Shown: positions 15,152 to 24,229 of the stretch, piece after piece
How the letters are laid out: each line of letters starts with the position of its first letter
Numbering within the stretch: the first letter of the stretch is position 1
Assembly (NCBI RefSeq): GCF_018917865.1
Contig: NZ_JAHLPM010000022.1
Span: 1 to 49,855, forward strand
Direction of reading: 5' to 3'
Origin: Tissierella simiarum
Lineage (GTDB): Bacteria > Bacillota > Clostridia > Tissierellales > Tissierellaceae
DNA length: 49,855 nt
Notes under the pieces: model-generated
Told to the model about the DNA's origin: nothing
Seen by the model: the letters and a program-made list of their open reading frames with translations, nothing else
Database searches by the model: none
Position numbers and translations under genes: made by a program

Positions 15152-16492
15152 ATGGCATATAATATTCCATCTTATGTAGAAACAATTATTAACTCACTAG
15201 AGAAAACTGGATATAATGCCTTCCTAGTAGGAGGAAGTATAAGAGATATTATTATTGGGAAAAAGCCTTCTGATTATGACATATCCACAGATGCTAAGCC
15301 TGACGAAATAAAGGAGGTTTTTAAAGAATTTAAAACCATAGAAGTAGGAAAAAAATTTGGAACTATAATTGTAGTACAAGAGGAAGGAGCAGTAGAAGTC
15401 ACTACTTTTAGAAGAGAAGGAGAATATAAGGATGGAAGAAGACCAGAATTTGTATCTTTTTCCAAAGATATAAAAGAAGACTTAAATCGTAGAGATTTTA
15501 CCATAAATGCTATGGCTTATAATGAAAAAACTGGAGTAATAGATCCTTTTGGTGGAAAAGGTAACTTAGAAAATAAAATTATTAAGACTGTAGGAAATCC
15601 TGAAAATAGATTTAGGGAAGACTATTTAAGGATAATTAGAGCTGTAAGATTTGCAGCCCAACTAAATTTTGATATAGATGAGGAGACTTATTTAGCTTGT
15701 AATAAATATAAAGATTTTCTATTAAATATTAGTATTGAAAGAGTTAGGGATGAACTTTTTAAAATTCTCCTATGTGAAAAACCTTCTAATGGAATAGAAT
15801 TATTAAAAGACTTAGGAATATTAAAAATATTCTTACCTGAAATTATTCCAGCCATTGATTTTAATCAGCATAATCCCCATCATGATAAAGATGTTTATAA
15901 TCATATTCTTTGTGTATTAGATAATACACCACCAGTTTTGCAAGTCAGAATAGGAGCTTTGTTTCATGACATAGGTAAACCTCACACCCTAACTATTGAT
16001 AATGAAGGTGTAGGACATTTCTACGGTCATGATAAAGTAGGAGCAGAAATTGTATCAGAAGTTCTTCGAAGATGGAAATGTTCAAATGAATTAATAGAAA
16101 AGGTTTCAACTTTAGTGAGAGAACATATGACACAGCATGCCAATTACAAGGAAAAGGGCTTGAAAAAACTTATTGCCAGAGTAGGAGAAGATGAAATATT
16201 TAATCTTTTAGCCTTACAGAAGGCAGATAGAAGCTGCTCTAATGAAAAAGCAGATATTAGCTCTTTATTAGAGAGAGAAAACAAAATAAAGGATATATTA
16301 TATAATAAGGAAGCTTATAATATAAATCAATTGGATTTGGATGGTAGAGATATTTTAGAGTTAGGGTATAAGGAAGGTAAGATAATAGGAGAGATTTTAG
16401 ACTATTTATTAGAACAAGTTATGGAAAAGCCAGATTTAAATAAAAAAGATTTATTAATTAAAAATACTTTGAAGAAGTTCCCATTGAAATAA
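15152..16492 (+). CDS. cca: CCA-adding tRNA nucleotidyltransferase with HD domain
   Basis: The 446-residue protein has the class II nucleotidyltransferase head: LVGGSIRDIIIGKKPSDYDI with the two metal aspartates, the RREGEYKDGRRP loop and NRRDFTINAMAY. An RNA-binding middle follows, then an HD domain around GALFHDIGKPH. It adds or repairs the 3' CCA of tRNAs. The HD domain, common in clostridial members, suggests additional phosphohydrolase activity. It is a single gene with its own promoter region. Confidence 0.9.
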   Translation: MAYNIPSYVETIINSLEKTGYNAFLVGGSIRDIIIGKKPSDYDISTDAKPDEIKEVFKEFKTIEVGKKFGTIIVVQEEGAVEVTTFRREGEYKDGRRPEFVSFSKDIKEDLNRRDFTINAMAYNEKTGVIDPFGGKGNLENKIIKTVGNPENRFREDYLRIIRAVRFAAQLNFDIDEETYLACNKYKDFLLNISIERVRDELFKILLCEKPSNGIELLKDLGILKIFLPEIIPAIDFNQHNPHHDKDVYNHILCVLDNTPPVLQVRIGALFHDIGKPHTLTIDNEGVGHFYGHDKVGAEIVSEVLRRWKCSNELIEKVSTLVREHMTQHANYKEKGLKKLIARVGEDEIFNLLALQKADRSCSNEKADISSLLERENKIKDILYNKEAYNINQLDLDGRDILELGYKEGKIIGEILDYLLEQVMEKPDLNKKDLLIKNTLKKFPLK

Positions 16493-16512
16493 GATAAAAA
16501 TGAAATAATTAT

Positions 16513-16541
16513 TTGTGGATTAACCTTCAATATGCTATTAT
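16513..16541 (+). promoter_or_regulatory. Possible promoter of the glmM operon
   Basis: TTGTGG (16513-16518) and TATTAT (16536-16541) have a 17-bp spacer and lie about 35 bp before the glmM start. Confidence 0.42.
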
Positions 16542-16575
16542 TAAGTTGTTAAACTTTGAAGTAGGAGGTTAGAAG

Positions 16576-17928
16576 ATGGGAAGACTTTTTGGAACTGATG
16601 GAATAAGAGGAATTGCAAATAGAGACTTAACACCAGAGTTAGCTTTTCAGGTGGGAAGGGCTGGAGCTTATGTATTATCTAAAGGAAATAAAGGAAAAAT
16701 TATTGTTGGAAAAGATACAAGAATATCAGGTGATATGCTTGAAGCAGCATTAACAGCTGGTATTTGCTCAATGGGAATAGATGTTGTAACTGTAGGTGTT
16801 GTTCCTACTCCTGCAGTAGCATATTTGACTAGAAAGTACGAAGGATTAGCAGGTGTAGTTATTTCTGCTTCTCATAATCCGGTTGAATATAATGGAATAA
16901 AATTTTTTAATAATGAAGGATTAAAACTATTAGATGAAATAGAAGAAGAGATTGAAGAAATTATTTTAAATAATAAAGAAATGGCTACTAGACCTATAAA
17001 AGGAGAAGTAGGTAAAGTTATTGTAGAACCAAAAGGTAGTAGAGATTATATAGATTATTTAAAGTCTACAGTTAATATTGATTTATCTGGCATAAAAATA
17101 GCTATGGATTGTGGTAATGGAGCATTATATAAAATAGCTCCTGAACTAATAAAAGAACTTAAAGGTGAACTAATAGTAATAAATAATGAGCCTAATGGAA
17201 TCAATATAAATGTAGAATGTGGTTCTACAAATCCAGATATGATTCAAAAATTGGTTTTAGAAGAAAAAGCTGATATAGGGATATCTTTTGATGGTGATGG
17301 AGATAGAATTATTGCTGTTGATGATAAAGGGGATCTTCTTGATGGAGACCATATTTTAGCTATTTGTGGCACTCAATTAAATAAGGAAGGAAGATTGAGA
17401 AATAATACTATAGTGGGAACTATTATGACAAATATGGGACTAGATACATATTTAAAAAATAACGGTATGAATATAGTCAAAACTACTGTAGGAGATAGAT
17501 ATGTATTAGAAGAAATGGTTAAGAATGACTATGTATTGGGAGGAGAACAATCAGGTCATATTATATTTTTAGAATACAATACTACTGGTGACGGATTGGC
17601 TACAGGACTTCATTTATTAGAAGTTATGAAAGAGACAGGAAAGAGAATGTCAGAATTAAATAGTTTAATGACCAATTTTCCTCAAGTCTTAGTTAATGCT
17701 AAGGTTAAAGATGAACTAAAACATAAGTATATGGAAAATGAAGAAATAAAATCAGAAATTGAAAAGATAGAAGAAATGTTTCATGGGGAAGGTAGAGTGG
17801 TTATAAGACCATCGGGAACAGAGCCTTTAGTTAGAGTTATGATTGAAGCTAAAAATGGAGATAAGATTGAAGAAATAGCTTCTAATTTAGCTAAATATAT
17901 TGAAGATAGAATAGGTATCAATTGTTAG
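16576..17928 (+). CDS. glmM: Phosphoglucosamine mutase GlmM
   Basis: The 450-residue alpha-D-phosphohexomutase starts with the GlmM signature RLFGTDGIRGIAN. The phosphorylated serine is Ser99 in ISASHNP, the metal site is DGDGDR, and the C-terminal phosphate-binding loop is RPSGTEPLVRVM. It converts glucosamine-6-phosphate to glucosamine-1-phosphate for cell-wall precursor synthesis. GGAGG precedes the ATG. It opens a four-gene run ending at the terminator at 20930. Confidence 0.95.
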   Translation: MGRLFGTDGIRGIANRDLTPELAFQVGRAGAYVLSKGNKGKIIVGKDTRISGDMLEAALTAGICSMGIDVVTVGVVPTPAVAYLTRKYEGLAGVVISASHNPVEYNGIKFFNNEGLKLLDEIEEEIEEIILNNKEMATRPIKGEVGKVIVEPKGSRDYIDYLKSTVNIDLSGIKIAMDCGNGALYKIAPELIKELKGELIVINNEPNGININVECGSTNPDMIQKLVLEEKADIGISFDGDGDRIIAVDDKGDLLDGDHILAICGTQLNKEGRLRNNTIVGTIMTNMGLDTYLKNNGMNIVKTTVGDRYVLEEMVKNDYVLGGEQSGHIIFLEYNTTGDGLATGLHLLEVMKETGKRMSELNSLMTNFPQVLVNAKVKDELKHKYMENEEIKSEIEKIEEMFHGEGRVVIRPSGTEPLVRVMIEAKNGDKIEEIASNLAKYIEDRIGINC

Positions 17929-17958
17929 GCAGTTAAAGAATATTATTGAGGTGATAAA

Positions 17959-18795
17959 ATGGATTTCCGAATAGTTGCAGATAGTAGTTGTGATTTAAAT
18001 GATGATTTAAGAAAGAAGGTTGATATCGGTATAGTTCCACTAAAGCTTGATGTTGATGATAAAACCTTTGTAGATGATAGCAAATTGAATGTTAAAGATT
18101 TATTAACTGCCATGAAAAACAGCTTAAATCCTATAAAAACATCTAGTCCCTCTCCTGGAGATTTTATTACTGAGTATGAAAAGGCAAAGAATGTTTTTGT
18201 AGTTACTTTATCTTCAGCTTTAAGTAGTACTTATAGTAATGCTATTTTAGCTAAAAATATAGTTCTAGAGCAAAACAGTAATAAATTTATACATGTATTT
18301 GACTCTTTAAGTGCAAGTATAGGTGAAACTTTAATTAGTTTGAAGATATTTGATATGATTCAAAAAAGTTATAGTAAATTTGATATAGTAGAAAAAGTTG
18401 AACAATATATTAAAGAAATGAAAACTTATTTTGTTCTTGAATCTTTAGACAATTTAATTAAAGCAGGCAGGATAAGTAAGGTTAAAGGACTTTTAGCCAA
18501 TGCACTGTCTATAAAGCCTATTATGGGCTCTGATGGGGAAGGGGCTATTAAGTTAGTTGAAAAGGTAAGAGGAAGTAAAAGGGCTTATAAAAAACTGGTA
18601 GATGTAATAGGAGAGGAAGAGCAAAAATTTGAAGATAAAATACTAGGCATAGCACATTGTAATGCTTTAGGAAAAGCGGAAGAACTAAAAAGAGATATTG
18701 AAGATAAATACAATTTTAAAGAAATAATTATTGTAGAAATGGCAGGGCTTAGTACGGTTTATGCTAATGATGGAGGAATAGTAATTGCTTTTTAA
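17959..18795 (+). CDS. DegV family fatty-acid-binding protein (first copy)
   Basis: The 278-residue protein has the DegV fold: VADSSCDL at the N-terminus and TLSSALSSTYSNA in the lipid-binding region. DSLSASIG, IKAGRISKVKG and a late GLSTVYANDGGIVIAF follow. DegV/FakB proteins hold a fatty acid and present it to a fatty-acid kinase. No FakA-type kinase is in the window. GAGGTG precedes the ATG, and the gene lies in the glmM operon. A second, diverged copy is at 47524. Confidence 0.88.
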   Translation: MDFRIVADSSCDLNDDLRKKVDIGIVPLKLDVDDKTFVDDSKLNVKDLLTAMKNSLNPIKTSSPSPGDFITEYEKAKNVFVVTLSSALSSTYSNAILAKNIVLEQNSNKFIHVFDSLSASIGETLISLKIFDMIQKSYSKFDIVEKVEQYIKEMKTYFVLESLDNLIKAGRISKVKGLLANALSIKPIMGSDGEGAIKLVEKVRGSKRAYKKLVDVIGEEEQKFEDKILGIAHCNALGKAEELKRDIEDKYNFKEIIIVEMAGLSTVYANDGGIVIAF

Positions 18796-18815
18796 GTAAT
18801 TAAAGGAGGAGACAA

Positions 18816-19826
18816 ATGAAAAAGATAAAGATTCTTTTAACTAGAGCATTATCTCCTGTAGAAATTGACTATATAAATAAAAATTTAGATGAAAATTATA
18901 TATTAATATTACCTGAGAAATATACAGAGGAAGAATTATTAAAATATGTTGAAGATGTAGATATTTTGTTAGGAGATACTATTACAAAATCTATATTAGA
19001 TAAGGGGACAAAAGTTAAATTAATTCAAGTTCCTTGGGCAGGAGTAGAAAGATTAGATTTTGATGTTCTTTCTAATTATAATATTCCAGTATGTAATTCT
19101 CACTCTAATGCTTTATGTGTAGCTGAATATGGTGTAGGATTATTATTAAGTATTGCTAAGAAGATTCCTTACCATGATAAATTATTAAGAGAAGGAAGTT
19201 GGAATAGGAACTATAATAAAGAAAATAATAGTGGGGTATCGCCTTATTCCTCTTATATAACTAACAAGACCATAGGATTTATTGGCTATGGAAATATTGC
19301 AAAAAATATGGCTAAGCTAATGAAAGGTTTTAATTGTAAATATATGGCTATAGTTAGTAATAAAGAAAGGCAGTATGAAGAGCTAGATTTTGTCGGTGAT
19401 ATAGAGAATTTAGATTATGTTTTGTCTAATTCAGATTATATTGTAGTAGCAGCAGCATTAACTAAGGAAACAAGGGGAATGTTAAATATAAATAACTTAA
19501 CTAAGATGAAGAAAACTGGGTATATAATAAATATATCCAGAGGTAAAATAATAGATGAGGAAAGTTTATATTATGTATTAGAAAATAAATTAATTGCAGG
19601 TGCAGCTATAGATACCTGGTATAACTATCCAATGGATTCTAAGGAAGTGACTTATCCTTCTAAAAAATTTGATTTTCACAAGCTAGACAATATTATAATA
19701 TCTCCTCATAGAGCGGCTCAAATAATTGGTGAAGTCCCATATTTAGATGATGCAATTTATAACATCAATGAATTTAGTAAAAATAAAAATTATATAAATA
19801 AACTGAATTTAGATAAAGGATATTAA
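18816..19826 (+). CDS. D-isomer-specific 2-hydroxyacid dehydrogenase family protein
   Basis: The 336-residue protein has the two-domain layout of the family. The NAD-binding motif is [14 protein letters not shown], the catalytic arginine lies in [10 protein letters not shown], and the histidine lies in ISPHRAAQ. The region between them ([10 protein letters not shown]) departs from the common DVFxxEP, so it is not a standard lactate or phosphoglycerate dehydrogenase. A strong GGAGGAG ribosome-binding site is present. The substrate is unknown. Context with DegV and mnmA gives no clear pathway. Confidence 0.82.
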   Translation: MKKIKILLTRALSPVEIDYINKNLDENYILILPEKYTEEELLKYVEDVDILLGDTITKSILDKGTKVKLIQVPWAGVERLDFDVLSNYNIPVCNSHSNALCVAEYGVGLLLSIAKKIPYHDKLLREGSWNRNYNKENNSGVSPYSSYITNKTIGFIGYGNIAKNMAKLMKGFNCKYMAIVSNKERQYEELDFVGDIENLDYVLSNSDYIVVAAALTKETRGMLNINNLTKMKKTGYIINISRGKIIDEESLYYVLENKLIAGAAIDTWYNYPMDSKEVTYPSKKFDFHKLDNIIISPHRAAQIIGEVPYLDDAIYNINEFSKNKNYINKLNLDKGY

Positions 19827-19849
19827 TAACAGATAGATTAGGTGATTTT

Positions 19850-20929
19850 ATGAAGAAAAAAGTAGTACTTGGTATGAGTGGAGGGGTAGATAGTTCTGTA
19901 GCTGCCTATGTTTTACAGCAAGAAGGATATGAAGTCATAGGGGTTACTATGAGTGTTATTCCTCACGATGAAAGGTTTGATGAAAGAGAAGGTGGATGTT
20001 GCTCTATTTCTTCTGTATACGATGCAAAGAAAGTAGCAGAAGATTTAGGCATACCTCATTATGTAATGAATTTTCGTGAAGTTTTTGAAAGGAAAGTAAT
20101 AGATTATTTTGTAGATGAATACCTAGAAGGTAGAACTCCCAATCCTTGTGTAGCTTGTAATAAGTTTATTAAATTTGATGAATTTTTAAAGAAAGCTTAT
20201 GGGCTTGGAGCTGACTATGTGGCTACAGGGCATTATGCAACTATTGAAAAAGATACAGCTTCAGGAAGATATTTAATGAAAAGATCAGTAGATGTTAAAA
20301 AAGATCAAACTTATTTCCTATATGGTATGACTCAGTATCAATTAGAACATACTTTAATGCCTTTAGGAAGTTATACTAAGGATAAAGTTAGAGAAATTGC
20401 AGAAAAGATTGGTTTAGAAATTCATAATAAACCAGATAGTGAAGAAATATGCTTTATCCCTGATAACGATCATGGAAGATTTATTAAAGATAGAGCAGGC
20501 GATAAGGTAAAAGAGGGGAACTTTGTAGACAAAGAAGGAAATATTTTAGGAAAACATAAAGGTATTGTCTACTATACTATAGGACAGCGTAAAGGTTTAG
20601 GGATTTCTCTAGGGAGGAAGATGTTTGTACAAAAGATAATTCCAGAACAGAACCTAGTAGTTCTAGGAGATGAAGAAGATATATTTAAAAGAAAACTTTT
20701 CGCTAATGATTTAAATATAATTCCCTATGAAAATCTGCCAGAATCTTTAGAAGTTACTGCTAAAGTGAGATATTCGATGAAAGAATCCAAAGCTATATTA
20801 AATCCTTATAATGATGGTGTTATAGTAGAATTTGAAACTTCTCAAAGAGCTATAACCAAGGGACAATCTGTAGTATTTTATAATAAAGATATAGTTATTG
20901 GCGGTGGAACAATAAAAGAAATTTATTAA
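19850..20929 (+). CDS. mnmA: tRNA-specific 2-thiouridylase MnmA
   Basis: The 359-residue protein has the PP-loop GMSGGVDSS for ATP binding. The two catalytic cysteines are in NPCVACN and SEEICFI, and GQRKGLG is in the central domain. It thiolates U34 of the Lys, Glu and Gln tRNAs. GGTGAT precedes the ATG, and the operon ends 1 bp after the stop in a strong terminator. Often a nifS-like cysteine desulfurase lies upstream; here none is adjacent. Confidence 0.94.
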   Translation: MKKKVVLGMSGGVDSSVAAYVLQQEGYEVIGVTMSVIPHDERFDEREGGCCSISSVYDAKKVAEDLGIPHYVMNFREVFERKVIDYFVDEYLEGRTPNPCVACNKFIKFDEFLKKAYGLGADYVATGHYATIEKDTASGRYLMKRSVDVKKDQTYFLYGMTQYQLEHTLMPLGSYTKDKVREIAEKIGLEIHNKPDSEEICFIPDNDHGRFIKDRAGDKVKEGNFVDKEGNILGKHKGIVYYTIGQRKGLGISLGRKMFVQKIIPEQNLVVLGDEEDIFKRKLFANDLNIIPYENLPESLEVTAKVRYSMKESKAILNPYNDGVIVEFETSQRAITKGQSVVFYNKDIVIGGGTIKEIY

Positions 20930-20956
20930 ACTCTCCTTATGTTTGGAGAGTTTTTT
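20930..20956 (+). terminator. Intrinsic terminator after mnmA
   Basis: ACTCTCC (20930-20936) pairs with GGAGAGT (20945-20951), followed by a run of T. Confidence 0.88.
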
Positions 20957-20979
20957 AATATATAAAACTTAATTTTAAG

Positions 20980-21035
20980 TAATGTAAAAAAGTTTCTATA
21001 GTAAAAATGCTTTAAATAGAAGCTTTTTTACATTA
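20980..21035. repeat. 20-bp near-perfect hairpin in the mnmA-oligopeptide-transporter gap
   Basis: Positions 20980-20999 and 21016-21035 are complementary over 20 pairs with one G-U wobble, around a 16-nt loop. It comes 24 bp after the mnmA terminator, so it is not needed for that gene. The T-run lies inside the stem rather than after it. It may be a second terminator-like structure or a small palindromic repeat element. Confidence 0.65.
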
Positions 21036-21333
21036 TAAGAAATCGCATGAAAAATATGGAATGGTTATATTGTGAATATAAAGAAAAAAGGCTTTAATAA
21101 TTTATGTATAAATAGTATAATGGAAATTAAATATTTAGATAATTTTAGACAATTTTAGACAAAAAACGATAAAATGAATATTCAGATTTATATAGAATTA
21201 TTAGAATAATGATTGTAGTGGTTAATTTATGAAAATTGTGTCCAAATGATAGACACGGCTTAAGACGTTGTAAATACTTGCTTTGAACGCTAATTTCAAG
21301 TTGTTTCCAAGTCTATAGTACCACGCCAATCCA
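21036..21333. other. Intergenic region upstream of the peptide-binding protein gene
   Basis: About 300 bp without a gene. It contains an exact tandem 10-mer AATTTTAGAC (21141-21160) and a short GTGTC/GACAC dyad near 21240-21256. I recognise no riboswitch class or ORF here. Confidence 0.5.
21141..21160. repeat. Tandem duplicated 10-mer
   Basis: AATTTTAGAC occurs twice head to tail, one helical turn apart, about 175 bp upstream of the -35 of the transporter promoter. It could be a paired protein-binding site or a chance duplication. Confidence 0.5.
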
Positions 21334-21363
21334 TTGACATTATTTATGTGGTAATGATATAAT
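21334..21363 (+). promoter_or_regulatory. Strong sigma-A promoter of the peptide transporter operon
   Basis: Perfect TTGACA (21334-21339) and perfect TATAAT (21358-21363) with an 18-bp spacer, about 50 bp before the first gene. This is one of the best promoters in the window. Confidence 0.85.
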
Positions 21364-21411
21364 ACATTATATTAATAAATAATAAGAATTTATTAAAGGG
21401 GGAGTATTTTA

Positions 21412-23115
21412 ATGAAAAGAAAGTTATGTCTTATTCTTTCTCTAGTATTAGTATTGACAGCTTTAATGGCTGGATGTTCAAAAAATGAACAACCAGTTGA
21501 CAGTGAAGGAGAGCAAGGAGAGAAACAAGAGGATGTATCAAATGCTAACAATCCGGCTGCTAAAAGAGATAGTGCATCTGATACTCTAGTAGTTGGTATG
21601 AGTGAAACCAAAGGTGACTTTATGCCAGTCTATTCTAGTACTACTTATGATGGCTATGTTGTGGATTTAATATTTGATCGATTATATAGTAATGATAAAG
21701 AAGGTAATCCTATTCCACAATTGGCAGAAAAATGGGAAACATCAGATGATCACTTAACTTATACTTTCTACTTAAGAAAAGATGTTAAGTTTTCAGATGA
21801 TACTCCTTTAACAGCTAATGATGTTGAGTTTACTTATTTATCAATGTGTGATCCAAATTATGATGGAAGATATCTATCTTATGTATCAGGATTAAAGGGA
21901 TATGAAGCATATCATGATGGAGATGCTGAAAAGGTTGAAGGAATTAAGGTTATAGATGATCATACAATATCCTTTACGTTTAATGAAGCTTTATCTACTA
22001 ATTTTTGGTATACTGAGATCCCAGTTATGCCAAAACACATATATAACTTTGAAAAAGGTGATATTAAAACTTTAAAAGCTAAAATGCAAAAGCCTATAGG
22101 ATCAGGTCCTTATAAACTTACTAAGTATGAAGAAAAACAATATATAGAGTTTGAAGCTAATGAAAATTATTTCTTAAATGCTCCAAAGGTTCCTAAACTT
22201 ATATTAAAGTTTACTACTGCTGAAACTATGATGTCAGAGTTAGAAGCAGGGACTACAGATGTTCAATTACAAGTACCTCCAAGAAGTGAACATAAAGAAA
22301 TCGTTGAAAATGCAGGTTTCTTAAATATAGTTGAATTCCCTGATAATGGATATGGTTATATGGGGATAAATCATAGAGATCCAAGACTTGCTGATAAAAA
22401 TGTTCGTCAAGCATTAATGTATGGATTTAATAGACAACAATTTGCTGATGTTTACTATCAAGGATATGCTACTGCATGTAACGTTCCAATATCAACTGTA
22501 TCATGGGCGTATACAGAAGATATAAATAAATACGAATACAATCCTGAAAAGGCTATTGAGTTATTAGAAGCATCTGGCTGGAAACCAGGAGCAGATGGAA
22601 TTAGAGAAAAAGATGGTAAGAGATTAGATTTTGTATGGGATACTTATACAGAAAGTAAATACGTTGAAGCTTTAATTCCAATGTTAAAGGCTGACTGGGA
22701 AAAAATAGGTGTTAAAGTTGAAGCAAACTTAATGGATTTTAATGCTCTTGTGGAAAAAGTATATGAAAAAAGAGAATTTGATATGTATAATATGGCGTGG
22801 GATTTAAGTATTGACCCAGATGCATATGATTTATTCCATACTAGTGTAGATGTTCCATCAGGAAATAACGCTCCAGGATTTAGAAATGAAGAAAATGATA
22901 GGTTGTTAGAAGAGGGAAGAAGAGAATTCGACCAAGATAAGCGTGCTGAAATCTATAAAGAATGGGGTAAATTAGTAAATGATGAACTTCCTTACTTGTT
23001 CTTAACATCTAATTTACATTGGGATGTTGTAAATAATAGAGTTAAAAACTTTAATACATCACCGTTCCAAAAATTCAATAATAGAGAAGTGTTACTAGAT
23101 ATTGAATTACAATAA
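21412..23115 (+). CDS. Oligopeptide ABC transporter substrate-binding lipoprotein
   Basis: The 567-residue protein has a lipoprotein signal peptide with lipobox LMAGC (Cys22), then a charged linker (about residues 25-50). The SBP_bac_5 fold follows, with LAEKWETSDDHLTYTFYLRKDVKFSD and later DKNVRQALMYGFNRQQF. It captures peptides (or another large solute) outside the membrane. A GGGGGAG ribosome-binding site precedes the ATG. A 12-bp hairpin separates it from the permease genes, so its message can be kept at higher level. The exact substrate cannot be told. Confidence 0.92.
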   Translation: MKRKLCLILSLVLVLTALMAGCSKNEQPVDSEGEQGEKQEDVSNANNPAAKRDSASDTLVVGMSETKGDFMPVYSSTTYDGYVVDLIFDRLYSNDKEGNPIPQLAEKWETSDDHLTYTFYLRKDVKFSDDTPLTANDVEFTYLSMCDPNYDGRYLSYVSGLKGYEAYHDGDAEKVEGIKVIDDHTISFTFNEALSTNFWYTEIPVMPKHIYNFEKGDIKTLKAKMQKPIGSGPYKLTKYEEKQYIEFEANENYFLNAPKVPKLILKFTTAETMMSELEAGTTDVQLQVPPRSEHKEIVENAGFLNIVEFPDNGYGYMGINHRDPRLADKNVRQALMYGFNRQQFADVYYQGYATACNVPISTVSWAYTEDINKYEYNPEKAIELLEASGWKPGADGIREKDGKRLDFVWDTYTESKYVEALIPMLKADWEKIGVKVEANLMDFNALVEKVYEKREFDMYNMAWDLSIDPDAYDLFHTSVDVPSGNNAPGFRNEENDRLLEEGRREFDQDKRAEIYKEWGKLVNDELPYLFLTSNLHWDVVNNRVKNFNTSPFQKFNNREVLLDIELQ

Positions 23116-23165
23116 TAGTAGCCTTAAAAAAAGTATATTATAGTAGAATTGATTATTAATATGTC

Positions 23166-23194
23166 ACATAAACCCGGTTTTTCCGGGTTTATGT
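23166..23194 (+). terminator. Intercistronic hairpin after the binding-protein gene
   Basis: ACATAAACCCGG (23166-23177) pairs perfectly with CCGGGTTTATGT (23183-23194) around five T. Only a poor T-run follows, so it probably ends part of the transcripts or protects the 3' end of the binding-protein message while allowing read-through to the permeases. Confidence 0.75.
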
Positions 23195-23248
23195 TGTATT
23201 AATGTGAACTTTATAGCATTAAATCAGTAATAGTTAAGGAGGGAAATC

Positions 23249-24211
23249 ATGCTAAAGTATATAGTTAGGAGGATACTACACCTTATTCCAGTTATAATAG
23301 TAATTTCAGTTCTTATATTTGGAATAATACAATTAGCACCTGGAGATCCTGTAGGGGCAAATCTTGATCCAAAAGCTACAGCAGAACAAAGACAAGCAGA
23401 AAGAGAAAGGCTAGGCTTAAATGATCCTATTCATATTCAATATCTTAAATGGGCAGGTAGGAGTATAAAAGGAGATTTTGGTGATTCATATATATATAAA
23501 AGACCTGTAAAAGATGTAATACCTAAATTTATGTGGAATAGTTTTTTATTAAATATTGTAGTTTATTTATTTGCTTTTGCTATTTCTATACCGATAGGTA
23601 TAATTTGTGCGACGAAACAATACTCTAAAGTAGATAATTTCTGGACCGTATTTTCAATAATTGGTATTTCTATGCCATCGTTCTTTTTTGGTTTATTATT
23701 GATATATTTCTTTTCAATCAAATTTAAAATTTTCCCTATTAATGGTATGGTGACACCTGGAAAAAATGCTATTGGTTTTGCTAGGGTAAAAGATATATTA
23801 TATCACATGGTATTACCAGCAATAGTATTAACTATTGGAAGTATGGCTAGTTTAGTTAGATATACTAGAACAAGTACTTTGGAAGTAATCAATCAAGATT
23901 ATATACGTACTGCTAGATCCAAAGGACTAGAAGAAAAAGTAGTAATATATAAACATGCTTTTAGAAATGCTCTAATTCCTATTGTAACCATTGTTGGATT
24001 CCAAATACCTGGACTTTTCTCAGGAGCAGTTATTCTAGAGAAGGTATTTATATGGCCGGGGATAGGAAATATTATGATGGATTCTATAACTATGAGGGAC
24101 TACAATTTAATGATGGCACTTAATATGTTTTTTGCATTACTAACCTTACTTGGTAATCTATTTGCAGATATAGGTTACGCTCTTGTAGACCCAAGAATAA
24201 AAGTAGAATAG
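23249..24211 (+). CDS. Peptide ABC transporter permease (OppB/DppB type)
   Basis: The 320-residue protein has six membrane segments. The N-terminal YIVRRILHLIPVIIVISVLIF stretch and the permease loop around DYIRTARSKGLEEKVV (EAA motif) contact the ATPases. A GGAGGG site precedes the ATG. It pairs with the next gene to form the channel of the importer. Confidence 0.92.
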   Translation: MLKYIVRRILHLIPVIIVISVLIFGIIQLAPGDPVGANLDPKATAEQRQAERERLGLNDPIHIQYLKWAGRSIKGDFGDSYIYKRPVKDVIPKFMWNSFLLNIVVYLFAFAISIPIGIICATKQYSKVDNFWTVFSIIGISMPSFFFGLLLIYFFSIKFKIFPINGMVTPGKNAIGFARVKDILYHMVLPAIVLTIGSMASLVRYTRTSTLEVINQDYIRTARSKGLEEKVVIYKHAFRNALIPIVTIVGFQIPGLFSGAVILEKVFIWPGIGNIMMDSITMRDYNLMMALNMFFALLTLLGNLFADIGYALVDPRIKVE

Positions 24212-24229
24212 TGGAAGGAGGGCAAAAAA

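Noticed and set aside
21230-21330. Possible riboswitch before the peptide-binding protein gene
   Set aside because: I could not fit the c-di-GMP, SAM, lysine, T-box or other common class motifs; only a short dyad is present.
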